64,000 nt of DNA from Siderastrea siderea (taxonomy: Eukaryota > Cnidaria > Anthozoa > Scleractinia > Rhizangiidae), in contig OZ034968.1 in NCBI GenBank assembly GCA_964030785.1, forward strand, positions 32,362,186-32,426,185. The letters are read 5' to 3'. Of this stretch, positions 11,703 to 25,785 are shown in pieces. Both the position numbers and the translations under genes were made by a program. Below the pieces are notes generated by a model. That model ran no database searches and had not been told where the DNA came from. It was given only the letters and a program-made list of their open reading frames with translations. The stretch's first letter is position 1. Every line of letters begins with the position of its first letter.

Positions 11703-14650
11703 TAAGATGTATGGACTCGGACGACACATCATCTGCTTGCAAGAAGTGGCCATCGAACTTCGAGGCTGCTGCAGGCAATAATGCTCACTTTCAGAAACCA
11801 CAACTCAGTTGTGCTAAAATACAGTCACGGTTCCAGTATTTGTGTTCAATCCAGAAGTCTCCAAGGTTCAGAGCGTTACAAGAACAAGAACAAGAAAAAG
11901 TAGTCCCGACATTTGGACACAAAGTGTTGCAGATGCTGTCGGTGTTGCCGTGTCCGAAAAGAGGGAATATTGCCAGGTCAAACGACATGAAACGCGAATC
12001 ACACCCTAAGCGTTATTTCCAGAATGATTCGCGCGCTGATTCCGGTGATGGAATGATTGATATCAGGCTCATAAACCTTTAATTCAAAAGAGACGAGTAG
12101 GTTCGGGCTTTAATAGCGTTCTGATTTGATTTCCCAAGAAAGTTGAGAAGGTGGTTGTCCGTAACAGTGTGGGACCGTTCATGTTGAGAAAGTTAGCCAA
12201 CCGGTTTTCTCGCTCTTTCATGTTTAACCAAGCAAGAACTCTTAGGCAGTTCATGCAGCATCTAAGTTAGACGCAAGGTGAGTTCGTTGCCCTTCAGCTA
12301 CAACTAAACCTGAAATACCTCTACAACAATAGTAGAAGAGCAGAAGATGAAACGGAAACAGCATCATAAGAGAAGAGTTAAGCTCCCGGCGATCAAATCC
12401 TGGTAAGTAACCTGCGATATGAAGCTGAGAGGAAGACTCCCAGAAGTGAAGCTGAGGTCCACCCACCGACCTATTTCGTTGTGAAAACTAGTACGTAAGA
12501 TTTTTCCATACAGATCACCTGAAAAAAATGGGATTCAAACTTCCTTTAACTTCAGAGGCTTAACGAGAACACCCTTGGAAAACACCTTTGCGAAAGGGCT
12601 TACAACCCAGAGTCTGAAGCAAAGAAGGTAAGGGGTTCTTTTGTCCTCCCCAATCACGTCTTACCATGCAGTTTTGTTAAGAATCCCGTTGCAAAGAGCC
12701 CAGAAAATCTACCAGTTCCAAAGGATATGAACAGACAAAAGAAAAATAATAAATGGACTTTGTTTAACAAGGTTGACAATGAAAAGTCAAAAGACTGTTA
12801 ACACCGAGACATGTAAAATGGCTACAGAAACTGGCAAACATTATACGGCCGCCATCTTGAAGTATGCATAGGACACTCAGTTTAATAGCCCGACAAGAAG
12901 CAAAACTGGTCCATTCGAAAGGAGGGCTAATTTTTAACGTAATTGAAGCTATTCCATCACAGATGGATAAACGTTTCCTTTCTTACTACAAACATCAAAA
13001 AGTAAGAAACACAACAATTTCAAAGCGTTATACACTTTATTCGATGTGATATGTGAAGAAACAGACGTATTCATTTCTGTTGTTCAGCGAGCCAGACTTT
13101 TCTGTAGTCTGTCAGACACTCGTGTTACAACAATCCACATAATCAATTACAGACTACACTGGTGTGACAGTGTTGTGTCAATTCACTGGTAAAATGCATC
13201 TTATTGTGAAATATTCCAACTGTATTCCGAATTAAAATTAACTTCAAAATCGTGCAAATATTCCACTTCCAAAATGGGGGACGAATTTCATACTTGTACG
13301 TTGGTAAGTTTTCCTTTTCGGAATACGCGAAACATGTCCATTAAGAAGCAAGTTTAGCCTTCAAGGAGCTACTAAGAGGGATCCAAGAGCGGCGGAAAAG
13401 CTTTCAAATATATGACAAGGGGAAATGCCTCTCTGCATTCACATGTTTTCTTTCCATATTGGAACACATAAAATGCACTTCAGACAGACTATCAAATATC
13501 TTGAGGCAAACAAATAAATAGACAAATACGCGGGGCAATATCATGAAAATGGCATATTTCAATTTTCGAACTCCTGAATAGTGAACCTGGATCCCTTTGT
13601 TCGATAATTCTTCTATTCAGTTCAAACTAGATACAACTGCTTTTAAATCTTGGCATGCGCGTATAATTATATCCTCGTGCAAATGATACCGAATAACATG
13701 AATATGTAAGTAAAGTTTTTCGCATCTTGATTTCAAAAACACGGAACGAGGAACCGGGGAGGGCAAATGGGATGAGCAGTCAGCCTGTTTCCATTAAAAC
13801 CCTAACCCGGCCCCGGTTCTCTGTTCCTGGTTTAAACAACATCTAGACTAAGTGCTTGCAACATCTAGACTAAGTCATCTAGACTAAGTGCAAAACCTCA
13901 CTTCTGCTTTACTTGGGTAATTAAGATTTGAATTATCGTTTTCTTTTGAATCAATTTTCCAGTTTTCAGTAGGTAGGAAAGTAGGTTACTTAATGTCTGT
14001 TCTGTGTTCTAGAATGACGATTTTTTTCTTGATCCTAACTGTCTTCAAGTTGACTTGACTTGTAAGTAAAAGAAGGAGGCTTGCATGGGAGAGGGGTGAT
14101 TTAAGACTCGGAATGTGATAGGGGTAGAATGTATGGTAGAAGAGGGGAATAGGGGCAAGAGTGAAACAGGAGTACAGGGAGTAGGGAAAGAAAGAGAGGG
14201 GGGAAGCACTGGCCAAACAGCGACGCAAGTAAGCGCCAGTTCGAACCTGCTCGAACTGCGACTCCGATTGACCACCACATACGTGTGCATGTGATAACTC
14301 GCCATCCCATGCGTTTCACCGTTTTGCCACCCAACTTAAGTCGAGGACACGGTGTTATTTCACGAGTGTGCACACAACGCTGCTCTGAAATGGCTTTTTT
14401 CCTTCTGCAACTTCGCATTTCCAAACTTACATTGGCTCGTGTCTCCGTTTGGCCAGGGTTAAGGGAGAAGAGGATAAAGGACAGGAACAAGTGAGATTGG
14501 GATAAGGGAATATAGTGAGGGGAGCATAGCCGGAGAAAGACATGGAAATAAGGGAAACGTCAAGTGGGAGACGGAAGTCGGGAGGGGGAGAGGTTGGAAG
14601 CAGAAAAGCCGAAGGGAGATTTATCCGGCATCTTGACGTTGCGGACAGTT
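11703..14650. other. Intergenic region, no supported gene
   Basis: Nothing coding is supported. A minus-strand YY1-like promoter word (gccgccatcttg) lies at about 12849. A 14-base unit catctagactaagt occurs three times near 13840-13889. Purine-rich stretches at 14090-14200 and 14460-14620 give long but empty open frames. Confidence 0.45.
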
Positions 14651-14655
14651 ATACT

Positions 14656-17600
14656 TTAGAAGTTGTAAGTTGCCAACAGTCTTTGCCTCTTCCACTCTCC
14701 TGACGTGATTGGTGGGTACTTGTTGGACCCATCGATGCACTCAACCATTTCATCATGGTCTGGGTCAGTAAACAACACTAAGGAACGACGGGGAACGCCG
14801 TGCAGTAACTCGCTCTCCGGAATCAGGACACGATGGACCTGCAATTAATATATCAGGGTGACGAAATGGTGAATAAAATTCGTATCAACATCGAAGTGAC
14901 ACAAGATTGCTACAATGAGGTCACTCACTAAAAAGTGGACTAACACGGCCAAGTATGGTATTTCAACCAACTTGTTTCTTTTATACAACGATATTTCTGT
15001 CCAAAGGACAGTCTAGTCCATCAAACAACGGCAAGGGGAGCAAGGCTAGCATTCTTACCCCCTCCTTAGGAGGCATTTTCACTACGAAAGGCCATGGCGT
15101 ATAAAATATTTAACCCTTTAAGCCCCAAGAGTGACAAGCATCCAATTTCTCCTTTAGTATCACTAGTTGCTCAAATATACAGGTGATGGGAATATAGGAA
15201 GTCATCACCAGACAAGAAATGTGTTGATGTTTAATCAAATTTTCCCAAGTTCTCCATAAGAAATATCTGGAGAACAGTGAGGACAATATGCATGTAGATA
15301 ATTGATAATGATCCCCTAAAGAAGAGGACCAGGAAAGTAACATTATTACTGTGTCATTTGAAATACACAGAACATTCTTGCCGTTTCAGTCTTTTTTTTT
15401 TCTTTATGACTGCACAACTTCTTCTTGTTCTTACTGGTAATGGAGAGTATGTTACAGAATTTAAGTTTATCTTGTTCCGTTTACAACAAAATTTGTTCTT
15501 TGTGCAGTACCCTCATGGTCCAAGAGTTCCATTCATGTTCTCTTTTCATTTTAACCGACATGATATTCTTGTTTGCACCTTTACACGTTTTCCACATGGA
15601 AAATACCACCCAATTACGCAATTCATTTTGAAAAGCATATTCCTTTCCACAGTATTAATACTAACACTCTCTCCCAAACAAGCTAACAAGCTCTTTGAAC
15701 AACCGCATGCCTAGGATAAAAAAAATTAGCCTGGAACATCATTACGTATGTCATGAATGTAATGTCAATTGAAATATGCAGAATATTCCTGTTGTTTCAG
15801 TCCTTTTTTCCCAGATTGAAAAAACAACAACCTAATTACCCCCATCCATTCTGAAATGCATATTCCTTTCCACAGTATTAATGCTACCCCCCCCCCCCCA
15901 ACCAGAAAAGGTCTTCGAACAAAGACATGTCTACTTTTTTATAACGATAGCTTGCATACCGTAGATTTAAGTTTGTCTGCAGTCCACCTCTGCATCAAGT
16001 CTGCAATATTCACCAAGACGGTTTCTTTTATGGGTTTTGCCGGGACAAACTCTCCCTTTACGTTTTCAACCTAAGTAAAGGCATTGAATAATTTTCTCAG
16101 CAACAGAAAATACAGTACTAAACATTAAAGGAGGATAACAAGGCGATGACTACGTATAACTACATGTACGACTAAGTTCCTACAAAAACAGAGAAAGATA
16201 TCAAAGGAGATTTCAAAGGGAGAGCAGAACACAATTAATAATAAAAATAAAACGTTCTCCGGTTAAAAATTGTTTAAAAATCTATAAACTTTCGACAACC
16301 AGCCTGTTGTCTTCAACGGAAGACAACAGTTTTCAATTATTCTTCAAACACATAAAAACTCTGAAACTTGAAAGAGTCAGGGAACGTTTCTAAGTTGCCA
16401 TTCATGTCTATCAAAACCTCAACACTGGCAGTACAACTTATAATTTTAATCAAAACTGCAAAACCACTATGTGCATGTATTAACCAGGCTTCGAGATAAT
16501 TATTGCAAATGAGAAAAACAACATAAAGCATTGAAATGCAAAATAAATGTTACAACGTGTGAGACTGGGAACACATATGTTTCAATTTAATTTGGTGTTC
16601 ACTTTCTGTATTAAATTTTAGCCATTCCCAAAAACCATCTTGGAGCCTGGAGCTGGCTATCGTGTTTAAGGACGGTGCCTCCTTTTGTTACTGCACATAA
16701 GTTCTGCGCATCTCGGGATATTTGGGTTTCTTAGGGAATTTGCCTTCTAATACAACAACATTTTTGTGCGGTTTATGACTATGTGAAAAAAGGAGATCTT
16801 AGCAAGGGCTATCAGAATCCAAAAAGAAAATTGGGGTTAACCACGCACTTTTCAGAGATAATTGAGCTGAAATTTGGAAAGAAATTGCCATACATTCTTG
16901 TATTTTAACGCTTTTTTAGAATTATGGTTGCTTAATTATCTCTGAAAAATGCGTGGTTACTCACATTTTTCTTTTTGGATTTCAATAACCCTTGCTAAGA
17001 TCTACTTTTTCCCCATAGTCAAAACCTTTGCAAAAACACATTTCTATTAGGAGGCACCATCCTTAAGTTTCCACTTCTGGCCATTCAAAGTACAGTAGAC
17101 CCCACTACCTCGTACATCAGCTATCTTGAATCCACTGCTGTCTTAACCGAAGCTCACTCCCTTGGATGGCATTGCACAGCTATTTATTATTATTATTATT
17201 ATTTATTTTATTATTTATTATCGGCTATCTCAAACTCCAGTTGTATTGAACAAATTTTGGGTTCCCTTGCGTGTTCGAGATAGTGGAAGTCTAATGTAGC
17301 TATGGTCAAGCCACTTTATTTAATAGGGAAACTTAACAACTGGGGGGGGGGGGGCACCCTGGAGGAGGATAGTAATGCTCCAAGTTATACCAAAACAACT
17401 GGACCTAAGCACTGGCTAGGCTTGGACAAATTATGCCACCATACGGTAATTATTTACCCAAGTCTTGTAGCATCAACACCAGTGAAAGTCTGAGTTGATC
17501 AATCCTTTGGACTGGACAAGGACAGCACTTTAAATTTACTTACCTCTAGACCCCCAATATCATCTTGAAACAGAACTGTAATAGCCCCATAGTCTGTGTG

Positions 17601-20600
17601 TTCTCCACATCTTATCTGCCCTGGCTTGACTTTACTCAAGTCTTCTATCTTGGGATAAAAGTTGTACCTTAACTGAGCTGCTCCCTTAGAGGTACCCATC
17701 TTATTAAAGCATCGTGTGAATGTATCTGGCTCCTATAGGAAATAAAAACAGAGAGAAACGTTACACCACAAATAAAAGGAGCAGATTTCGGGACAGGAAA
17801 CAAACTTTCACTGTTTGGATCAGAAAAGCCCAAACACTAGAATAGTTCTGGAATGCTCGTATTTTGTCAGAAAATAGGAAACTTGAGATAAAACATGCAA
17901 GCTGTTGTGATAATTATCCTGATGGCTAGTGGTCTAATCTTCCCTTTGAGTGGCTACGGCTTAATTTACAGGAAAGGAATGGAGTGGCAGAATATGGTGA
18001 AAAAGAAGGATTAGGAACCAGGGTAAAACTGACAGTATATTTTGTGACAGTGATGGAAGCAGGAGATAACTTACATTTTGCATCATTGTTTAATAATTTG
18101 CAACAGACAAAAGCATAGAGGCAATGGCTGCCAAGGTTGGGAGAGAAATTGGGTATGAAAATGGAAAATGGAAATGGGAAATGGGAATTTCAAAACCCTT
18201 GTCCCTTTACAATAGGTCAAGGTTCAATTGGATGATCATGGTTTTCAGAATCTCACAGTATGGAGAAACAGTCAGTATTATTATTGATCCAACTCTAAGC
18301 AAATGATAACCTACCAATTCAAGCCCGATTGCCATTACAGTGAGAATTCTTAAAGCAAGATCTGTGATATTGTGGTAAAAAGAGACCACAGTGCTTTGAA
18401 AGTTTGGCAGTTCTTTACTGGGCCACATCTATCAAAGAAAGATAAGAGTAATTAAAGGAATGGACATCAATAATTATTGTTCCCTGCGCATGAACAACCA
18501 AGACAGCAAGTTCACATAAAATGTGTTGTTGTTTGCTACAGAGGTTCAAGGGCTCAAATTCCAGCCAGATAACCAACCAGGGTCTTAAATAACTGAGGAT
18601 ATTACAGTGTCATTGTCACTGTCTGTGCCTTTTCACATCTATGAGGAGCCCCATGATTAATGTCACTTTGCCAATAATGTACAGTAGGAGTATTTCCAGT
18701 ATTAAATAAAGTTACTACACTGTAAATCATCATCACCATCATCACCATCATCATCATCATCATCATCAACACAATTCTGCACTTGGAACCCTGCCGTAGG
18801 AAAATTCCATTGATAGGACTAGCATTGTCATTAAGACCATGTTTCCTTAATCTCAAGAAAGGCTCATGTAGTCATGGTATTACCCAAATACCCAGCTAAT
18901 CCAACTACCTGGTTTATGAAAGCAAGACATTTTTTATGGCCCACTGAAGACATTAATGAGTTCCACTGAAGTAACTGAACCAAGTCAGGTGTTTCCTTTC
19001 AAAGCTAAAAAATTAACATTAGGAAATTCAATCTGCCTTTTATATGTAAGACAGTGCAAATCGTGTAGTATCAATAGAAAAGTCACTGAAGTTTACATGT
19101 TCAAAATAAATTTATGTGAGTTGATTATGCTTTATGTAAAGAGGTTATTGTTGTTGCTATTGGCTTGCTATAACATGGGCATTACAGCTAATTTACAACT
19201 AAAGTTTTAACCAAAAACAAATAGAAAATAACCTCGTAATCAACATGCTAAAAGTTGTTGGCCCTCATTATCGGATTAAGTTATCGATAGTTTAGCCTGT
19301 GTACATCTGCCTCCTCCCCTCAAAAAAAGGCAGATGTATGCAGGCTATCGATATTTTTGACAAAATTACAAGGAAAACTGTCTACAGGTAAAAACTTACA
19401 AAGTCTTTATCCAAACACTCAACATCAAAGGACTCTTTCAAGTCTCCAGGCCGTTTTGGGTTTGTGCTGTAAATGTAAAAAAGCTGGAATTCAACAACCT
19501 TTCACTGCCAAGTTTCCTAGGATAGGAAACGATTTGAACTACAGTGATTAGTTTTTCATCAGACTTTCAGCTCAAAGAACAGACCTTTGAGTCGTAGAAT
19601 GTGTGCACAGTAAGAACAAGGTTAATTTTATGGGGGGGGGGGGGGGGGGGGTAGCTCTCTAGAGAAACACATGGACATGTTTTCTCCTACAATTTGTAAC
19701 TGAGCAAAGTGACCTATGCTTTACATTGAGCCTCTGTATGGGTACCTTCAGACTTCAATTTTGTTGCATTTTTTCAACTTCAATTTTACTACGTCGACAA
19801 AAAAAACTGTGAAATAAACAAACTGCCGACCTGTCATTGCTTCTAACCTCAACGGCTTTGAAAACAAAGATGTTTGCAACAAACGTTGAGTTGAGCAAAC
19901 ACTGGAACAAATTTGAAACATCCCTGTTTAATTGGGTCTTAACATTGTTAATGAAGCAAGCAGGTCAAACCAGCATCATCATCCTATTTTAAGTATTACA
20001 CAGGTTAATAACCTTTCTCTTTCTAAAGCATCCCATCCATTCGGTGATATGATGTCTGTTTTGGCATACATGGCTTTCAATTCAGGACTCAAGTTAAAAA
20101 ATTGATCATATGTTTCAAACACAGAGTCAACCTGCAATACAATAAAAACAGGACAGACTATTTTCATGTATTCACTAATTAATTAAAAGGCTTGGTGAAA
20201 GAATTGCACCATTGACATATTTATCTAAAAAATATTAAAGCAGGTTTTAAAAATATTAAAACAGGTTTTAAAATTACAAAGTTAACCCTACTTTCAATCA
20301 CTCAAGCTTTACTCTAAACTCATTCCTTAACAGTTGAACACAACTCTTTTTAATGACAGAACATAAAGATTTTTAATGCAAACATCAACCAAAGAACAAG
20401 TAAGCAAGACATTTAATAATTATGACACACGTCAAAGTACAAATATGTAATGTCATAACAAAACACTACATAAAAATAAACAAGCACATCTAAGTTTCAA
20501 AATGTATGTGAACTGTTACTTTGAGCAATCATGATCACCATAATATATACATGTTATGCTGTCAGGTTTTACTTTGATTTTGGTTCCTAAAATTACTCAA

Positions 20601-23238
20601 CAGTTTGACTTTTACAACACAAAACAAAAGAAGATAACAAAACACAACACAGCACAATTTAACTGATGACACAATAGAATGGAACAGAACAGAAAAGAAT
20701 GCAAAGCGGATTACAACACAATGCAATGAAACACAACAGAACATTAGACAAACAGAATTTAAGGACAAAGTAAACAGAAAAGAAAGAGAACACATACAAG
20801 AACACATTTGCAAGCCAGACCATGAAGAACAAAGTAATTGCTCGTTGACAATGAAGAACAATCAACAACAAGAAATGCTGTACATTTGAAACTGGATGAC
20901 TGGAACGTCAGTGGTTTGAGGCTCTGTTGGTCTCTGCACCTTGTTGTGGAGGGGGACAGGGAGGGGGGAGCCCAGGAGAAAAGGGGGTGGGAGATGTATG
21001 GGAGCCAAAAAAGAAGGGTGGGAACTGGGATTATAGGGTACGGGAAGTGGGAAGTTTAAACTCTCCTGATCTCCTCCACCTTGTTGTGCGTACAAAGCAC
21101 AATGAGTTTAAACTTACTAAGGGACCGTTAGCATAAATTCCCTACTAAACATTCACTGGACCTTGAGGACAAAACCCTCCTCCCCTCCCTTTCTTGGGGT
21201 CCACATGATTCAGCCACTATAGATTGCATACCATACACTATCATAGCCTGCAATGCAGGCATATTTTTTTGGGTGAGCGAACGCTATAGCCATCATCTTG
21301 GATTTTAACAGCAGAGGAATATAGGAGAGAGTGGAAAGTGCGACCAAGGGAGTGGACATTAGGCTGAAAGCAAAGGAAGGGCAGGGAAAGGGAGAAAAAT
21401 ACACCTCTCTCTCCCACCCCTCCCCAGCTGCCTAAGGTTTTGCAAATCCTACACGGCGGCTACAGTTAACTGACATTCTGGCACTCGCATACCCACAGAA
21501 AATTCCTGCATTGCAGGCTAATACAATCAACATTATTTCTGCTTTGAAAAACATTGAGAGGTCTTAGGTCAACTGGATCTTTCTTGAACCCGTTCTACTG
21601 AAACATCTGCGTGTTCACTTCTTCTTTTCAATTCATTTCCTTGTTCTACTCAAAGAGAGAGAGGATGATAATCTCTGACGATAGGGAAGGCATGTTTTCT
21701 CTCGCCTTTTGCACTGTCACTACTTTATAATATATAAGTTAAGTATTAAACATGAAGTTAAATAACTAACAAAACAATTTAAGACTTCATTGACATTGAT
21801 CATAAGTTTAAGAACAGAACTTCGAACTTTCGCAAATACAGACATGTGATGCTTCTAAATTTAAGCTTAACATCATTTTCTTTTTCGTTGCGATTCGGAA
21901 TTTGCGCACGAACATGTAAGCTTACATGTATTACGCATCCCCTTGCCGAGTACGGTGAATGATCGGGGGATTTTTCAGTTTGTTGGTATTCTAACAGCGT
22001 TAGACGCGACTGGCAATGAATTTAAACTCGGTTTCTTTATCTGAATTATGCACCCGTGCGTCTCTCAAGTTGAAGTTTGTTTGTAATAGTTTCATACAAA
22101 AGTTTCAGGTATTAAGCTTATAACTTTAATATCATGGGTGACAAATTACTCCTTAATTTTGGCGCGAAATTTCAGCGTTAATTTATAATTTCACATGTGA
22201 AATTACAAAATTGCTATGGCAACGGGTCTATAGCTCAGCGCCAAGATGGCGTCGAGGTTGATGAAGATGTTTTTTTGTGCAGAACTAAAGCTATTCTGGA
22301 AATATTCATTGAGGACTCAATCGGTAATCTGTAAATTTTGACTTTTAATTGACTGAACTTCTCAGAAATCAACTGCGAGTCAAAAAGAAGAGATCATTTG
22401 TGACAGTGTGACAGCGAAAATTTTTGAACGGCGAGCCAGTTGCTGATCAAGTGATTGACCGCGAACTCAGAGAAGTAATTCCGTGGATTTGGGCACTTCT
22501 TCGAATGAAATAAAGGTCAGTTTTAAATACAAATTTGCTTCCGAAGTTTACTTTCGTTACTTTCTGTGCGTATTTTGAATGCATTTGTGAAGCCTTCTGA
22601 GCCTTGCTCGATGGAGCAACATGGTGCTCGATTCAGTGAATTTGCCGGATAAAACGCGGATAACCTTTGCCAAGCGATTTGCTTTGGTACTTTTCAAGTA
22701 AAAATTCAGAGTCTGGTGTATTTTGCTGTTGGTTACAACTACACGAAATCGTCAAAGCGTGGAAAAACTTCCCACAAGATTTATTCATTATTTCACTCAG
22801 AAAAATGTGAACTTTGGAGTTCTCAACACGATAAACAAGTCAAAACCCTGACGATTGTGAGCGTAATTTGTCACCCATGATATTAATAGGTAATCAAATG
22901 GTATACTCGTGAAATTAGGAAATAATTTCACTTGCGTTTTGTCAAAATTCTAATAATTTAAATAAATTAACAAATTATTAGAATTTTGACAAAACGCGCG
23001 TGAAATTATTTCCTAATTTCACTCGTCACCATTTGATTACACAAAGTCATACTTATCTCACCGTTTTTTGTGGAATTCCATGGTTCTTTAGATACACAAA
23101 TCCAATCGTACTAAAAGCTTGATGCACTTGTTGAGCAAGAATCTTGACAGCCTGGATGTTTTCCTTCAGTGGATCTTTATGTTCTAAGCTCATTGCACTG
23201 AAGTCCACAATCGGAATGTTCGTCACTGCAGGCGCCAT
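14656..23238 (-). CDS. 2-oxoglutarate/Fe(II)-dependent dioxygenase (isopenicillin N synthase-like), copy A
   Basis: Seven exons on the minus strand: 23062-23238, 20013-20131, 19400-19466, 18315-18428, 17544-17732, 15960-16070 and 14656-14838, all with GT/AG borders, giving 319 aa. The start ATGGCGCC sits in AAAATGG context. The N-terminal non-haem dioxygenase domain includes IPIVDFSAM and GFVYLKNHGIP. The jelly-roll core has the iron ligands HTD (His204, Asp206, in GEHTDYGAITVL) and His261 (VHRVLIP), plus the 2-oxoglutarate anchor RRS (Arg276/Ser278). The family couples 2OG decarboxylation to oxidation of a small substrate in the cytosol; the substrate here is unknown. It is head-to-head with copy B, sharing all intron positions. 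All catalytic residues are intact. Close relatives are often labelled UPF0676/C1494.01-like (from family knowledge). Confidence 0.9.
15350..15915. repeat. Partial tandem duplication in the last intron of dioxygenase A
   Basis: Blocks at about 15355-15395 and 15770-15810 share gaaatacacagaa...tttcagtc. Blocks at about 15605-15700 and 15835-15920 share gcatattcctttccacagta. The second copy has a C10-type tract. It looks like an unequal duplication inside the intron. Confidence 0.45.
16665..17067. repeat. MITE-like fold-back, about 400 bp, intronic
   Basis: Left arm ttaaggacggtgcctcc...ggagatcttagcaagggctatc is matched in reverse by ...gataacccttgctaagatc...aggaggcaccatccttaa. The middle contains the inverted words cacgcacttttcagagataatt and aattatctctgaaaaatgcgtg. 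TIR begins TTAAGGAYGGTGCCTCC. It lies in the fifth intron of dioxygenase A. Confidence 0.75.
18726..18770. repeat. (CAT)n microsatellite
   Basis: Run of cat/cac trinucleotides in an intron of dioxygenase A. Simple repeat. Confidence 0.8.
19282..19353. repeat. Short fold-back element, intronic
   Basis: tatcgatagtttagcctgtg...catctgcc and its inverted copy ggcagatg...gcaggctatcgata surround a short pyrimidine/purine loop. A 72-bp palindrome. Confidence 0.55.
19632..19651. repeat. Uninterrupted G20 tract
   Basis: Twenty consecutive G residues in an intron of dioxygenase A. It can form G-quadruplex structure and is a length-unstable site. Other G/C homopolymers occur at 17342-17353, around 27440-27459 and at 32692-32703. 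Confidence 0.9.
21244..21520. repeat. MITE-like element with palindromic ends
   Basis: Begins tagcctgcaatgcaggc and ends cctgcattgcaggcta, so each terminus is itself a small palindrome and the two are inverted copies. About 277 bp, no coding capacity, in the first intron of dioxygenase A. Confidence 0.55.
22127..22885. mobile_element. Non-autonomous TIR DNA transposon, about 760 bp
   Basis: Terminal inverted repeats taatatcatgggtgacaaa (from 22127) and tttgtcacccatgatatta (to 22885) match over about 23 bases. TTAA/TTAAT-like sequence flanks both ends. The interior contains a YY1-like caagatggcg but no transposase frame. Confidence 0.65.
22890..23040. repeat. Near-perfect 150-bp inverted repeat beside the first exon of dioxygenase A
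   Basis: gtaatcaaatgg...gtgaaattaggaaataat is matched in reverse by attatttcctaatttcac...ccatttgattac, with an AT-rich loop. It abuts the transposon at 22127-22885 and ends 22 bases from the exon 1 donor of dioxygenase A. Confidence 0.75.
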
Positions 23239-23703
23239 TTTGATTCACAGGTACATGTGGGGAAACTGGAACGAGTATCATATGTTAGCTCGGGGGGGAG
23301 GGGGAGGGGGACTCCTAGGTAAAAAGGGGGTGATGATCGTCGCCTCCTTTTGGGGTGTAAACTGAAAATCTTGGTATTGGTAAGAAAGTCGGAACGGAAC
23401 GCCAATATTTTTAGCCTTAATAGATGCAAACTTTATATTATGAGACGTAAGTAAGTGGCGAGATTTTGCAATAACATTTTTGGCAGTTGAATTATTCATT
23501 TCATTTCGGTAACGGAAGTTACATTAAACATGAGGGCATCAGTTCTAAGGTTTCGGCTGAAATCGGACAAATTAGTGAAGTGCAAGACAGGAAAAATTTT
23601 GTTAGTTGAAAGTCGATTTGTTACTAAGCAACTACCAAGCATCGAATACTAACCTCGTAAATTTTTTAAGATGCTTTTATTGAGAAGTTTGTACAACAGT
23701 TAG

Positions 23704-24662
23704 GCATGGTTCAATTCTATCTGTTACCATGCCCCCCCGGGCATACCCCCGGGGATTTGCAATTTTGTTCTCACTTGGTGGTCTATTCCCCACCCCCGGG
23801 CACGCAGAAAGAGACAATTCCCCACCCCCGGGACTCCTCATCGACCACAACTACGTTGTTTCGTGTACAAAACATAGATTACGATATTGATTTCCGTACA
23901 ATAGCAAATCCGGACGTTTTGACAAGAACTTAAACGCTTTTCTAGAGTTTCTTGAACAAAGGACACTACATGTATAATGTAATAAAAACATGAACACTCT
24001 ATTTGAAAAAGAAAACTGAAGAAAAAACTCCAACCACACTGGCATACGGCTAGGGAGTAAAGAAATGGTCTTCGCCACGTGATTTATTCTAAATATAGCT
24101 GACATACGCACAAGAGGCCCGTGAACAAATTGATGGCAGCATTTCAAAGGAGTTTTTCTTGGCTTGTTTCATAAGAATGAACACTGGACTGAGACCTCTG
24201 CTTAATATAAAGCCATGCATCCGTTTTCATATAGAGTCCATTTAAGTCGTCTTCAGGGATACACATAAATATGCTGAAGAAATATTTCTTTGTTTGCCGA
24301 AGCGCATCCTTTCGAGGACGCATCAAACGCACATTCGTTTAACATTTTATAACAAAAGTAGCTTCGAGTACGGATTTTAATTTTGAGAGATTACCCTTCT
24401 CTAACCAGTCTGCTACAAATTATAGAAATTCTCCCTGGAAATAGCTAGGCAGTCTTCTCCACGCGGTCCGGCATCAACCGAGAAGTGGCGTACTTCACAA
24501 GAATAACAAGAAGTTATTTTCGATTTGCCCTGCCCCCCTCCCCCCGGGACAGGACAGCTTCAAACAATTCCCCACCCCCGGGACCGAAGGGCTGGACTTG
24601 TCTCCGGGATTGCTGTTACCATCCCCCGGGGGGGGATGCTAACAGGTAAAATTGAACCATGC
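23704..24662. mobile_element. TIR element with GC-rich subterminal repeats
   Basis: Ends gcatggttcaattctatctg and caggtaaaattgaaccatgc are imperfect inverted copies. Just inside both ends lie repeated CCCCACCCCCGGG blocks (left near 23735-23840, right near 24535-24635) in otherwise AT-rich DNA. No transposase frame. Subterminal motif clusters of this kind usually bind the transposase. Confidence 0.6.
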
Positions 24663-25785
24663 ATTACTTCGTAGATTTCAGCAGTTATTGTGACTGAATA
24701 GTAACAGATATCTATGACTTTGGCTTTTGGGAGTTGAAAACCTATCGTGCATACTCTATAAGTGGGAGCTAAACATTTATGGCTAACCCATCTGGTGGCT
24801 AGTGCTATTGAAAAATGGCCAGTTGTTGGACCCACTTATGGGAACCGAGTGAATTGATAGTACGATGATAACTGAGAATTACCCGAAACGAAACAATAAA
24901 AGAAAACTAATACACACGAAGACCTCTAAAGAGGGTACTCACTGGCTTTGGTAAGCACACACAGCAAACTTGATTAGACGTAGTCAGTAGATTAGAAATT
25001 GTGGATAAATGGTCTAACTTTCCGAGCAGTGGCTATCACAATAGCGTCTAAGCTTGAACTTAGCTGAATCTGAAGCTTACTTTTATATCTTGTAAAATGC
25101 AGTTACTAAACTTAGCAATTATTACGTATTTCCGCAACAGACATAGTTGAGCAGGGCATACGTGACAACCGCAGTTATTTATCATTTAAATTTTAAACAT
25201 CCTCAATTAACAACTTTCTTTAACAAATTTTAATTAATGTTTAATTTATAGGGACCTTAAGAAATAAAAACGTCGAATTCCTAGACGTCACAAGTGGGAA
25301 CCGGAAATCAATTGTTTTGCCCTTTGCGTGTTCTGACGTTAGCTTGTTAACGAGACTTGTGGTTACCGCTGCGCTTATCAAACAGCACGTTTCAAAACCG
25401 GCTACTCCAATTTTATTACTTCAATCACTTTTTACGACATCGAAATTACTAATTAATAGTGATGTGAGGAGTCCATAGAAAAGCAGAACTGCTTGGCATT
25501 ATTGTCCCTTATGAAAACCCATTGCATAGCTTTATAAGGTTTAGTGCATTTTTACAATCATCTTAATCGACGTTTCACGGCCCTCTGCACTGACCGGGGT
25601 TTTGACCCGGGAGGGGTGTACTCCCGTCAACTCAGAATAGGTGTGAGCCGTAAAGGTTCTTAAACCCTGATCCTGTTTAAGTGTAGATAATAAAAAATTG
25701 ATACCATTTTTAAGAATATGAATGATTGTCAAAATGATTGCTGCAGGGACTGATCAAACCACGTGGAAAGACATGTGTTACAATA

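Noticed and set aside
11687..12082. 131-codon plus-strand open frame
   Set aside because: Begins inside a MITE and shows no domain or splice context.
14101..14490. Overlapping open frames in the 14.0-14.6 kb purine-rich block
   Set aside because: Strand asymmetry (purine-rich DNA) produces long frames; none has a domain.
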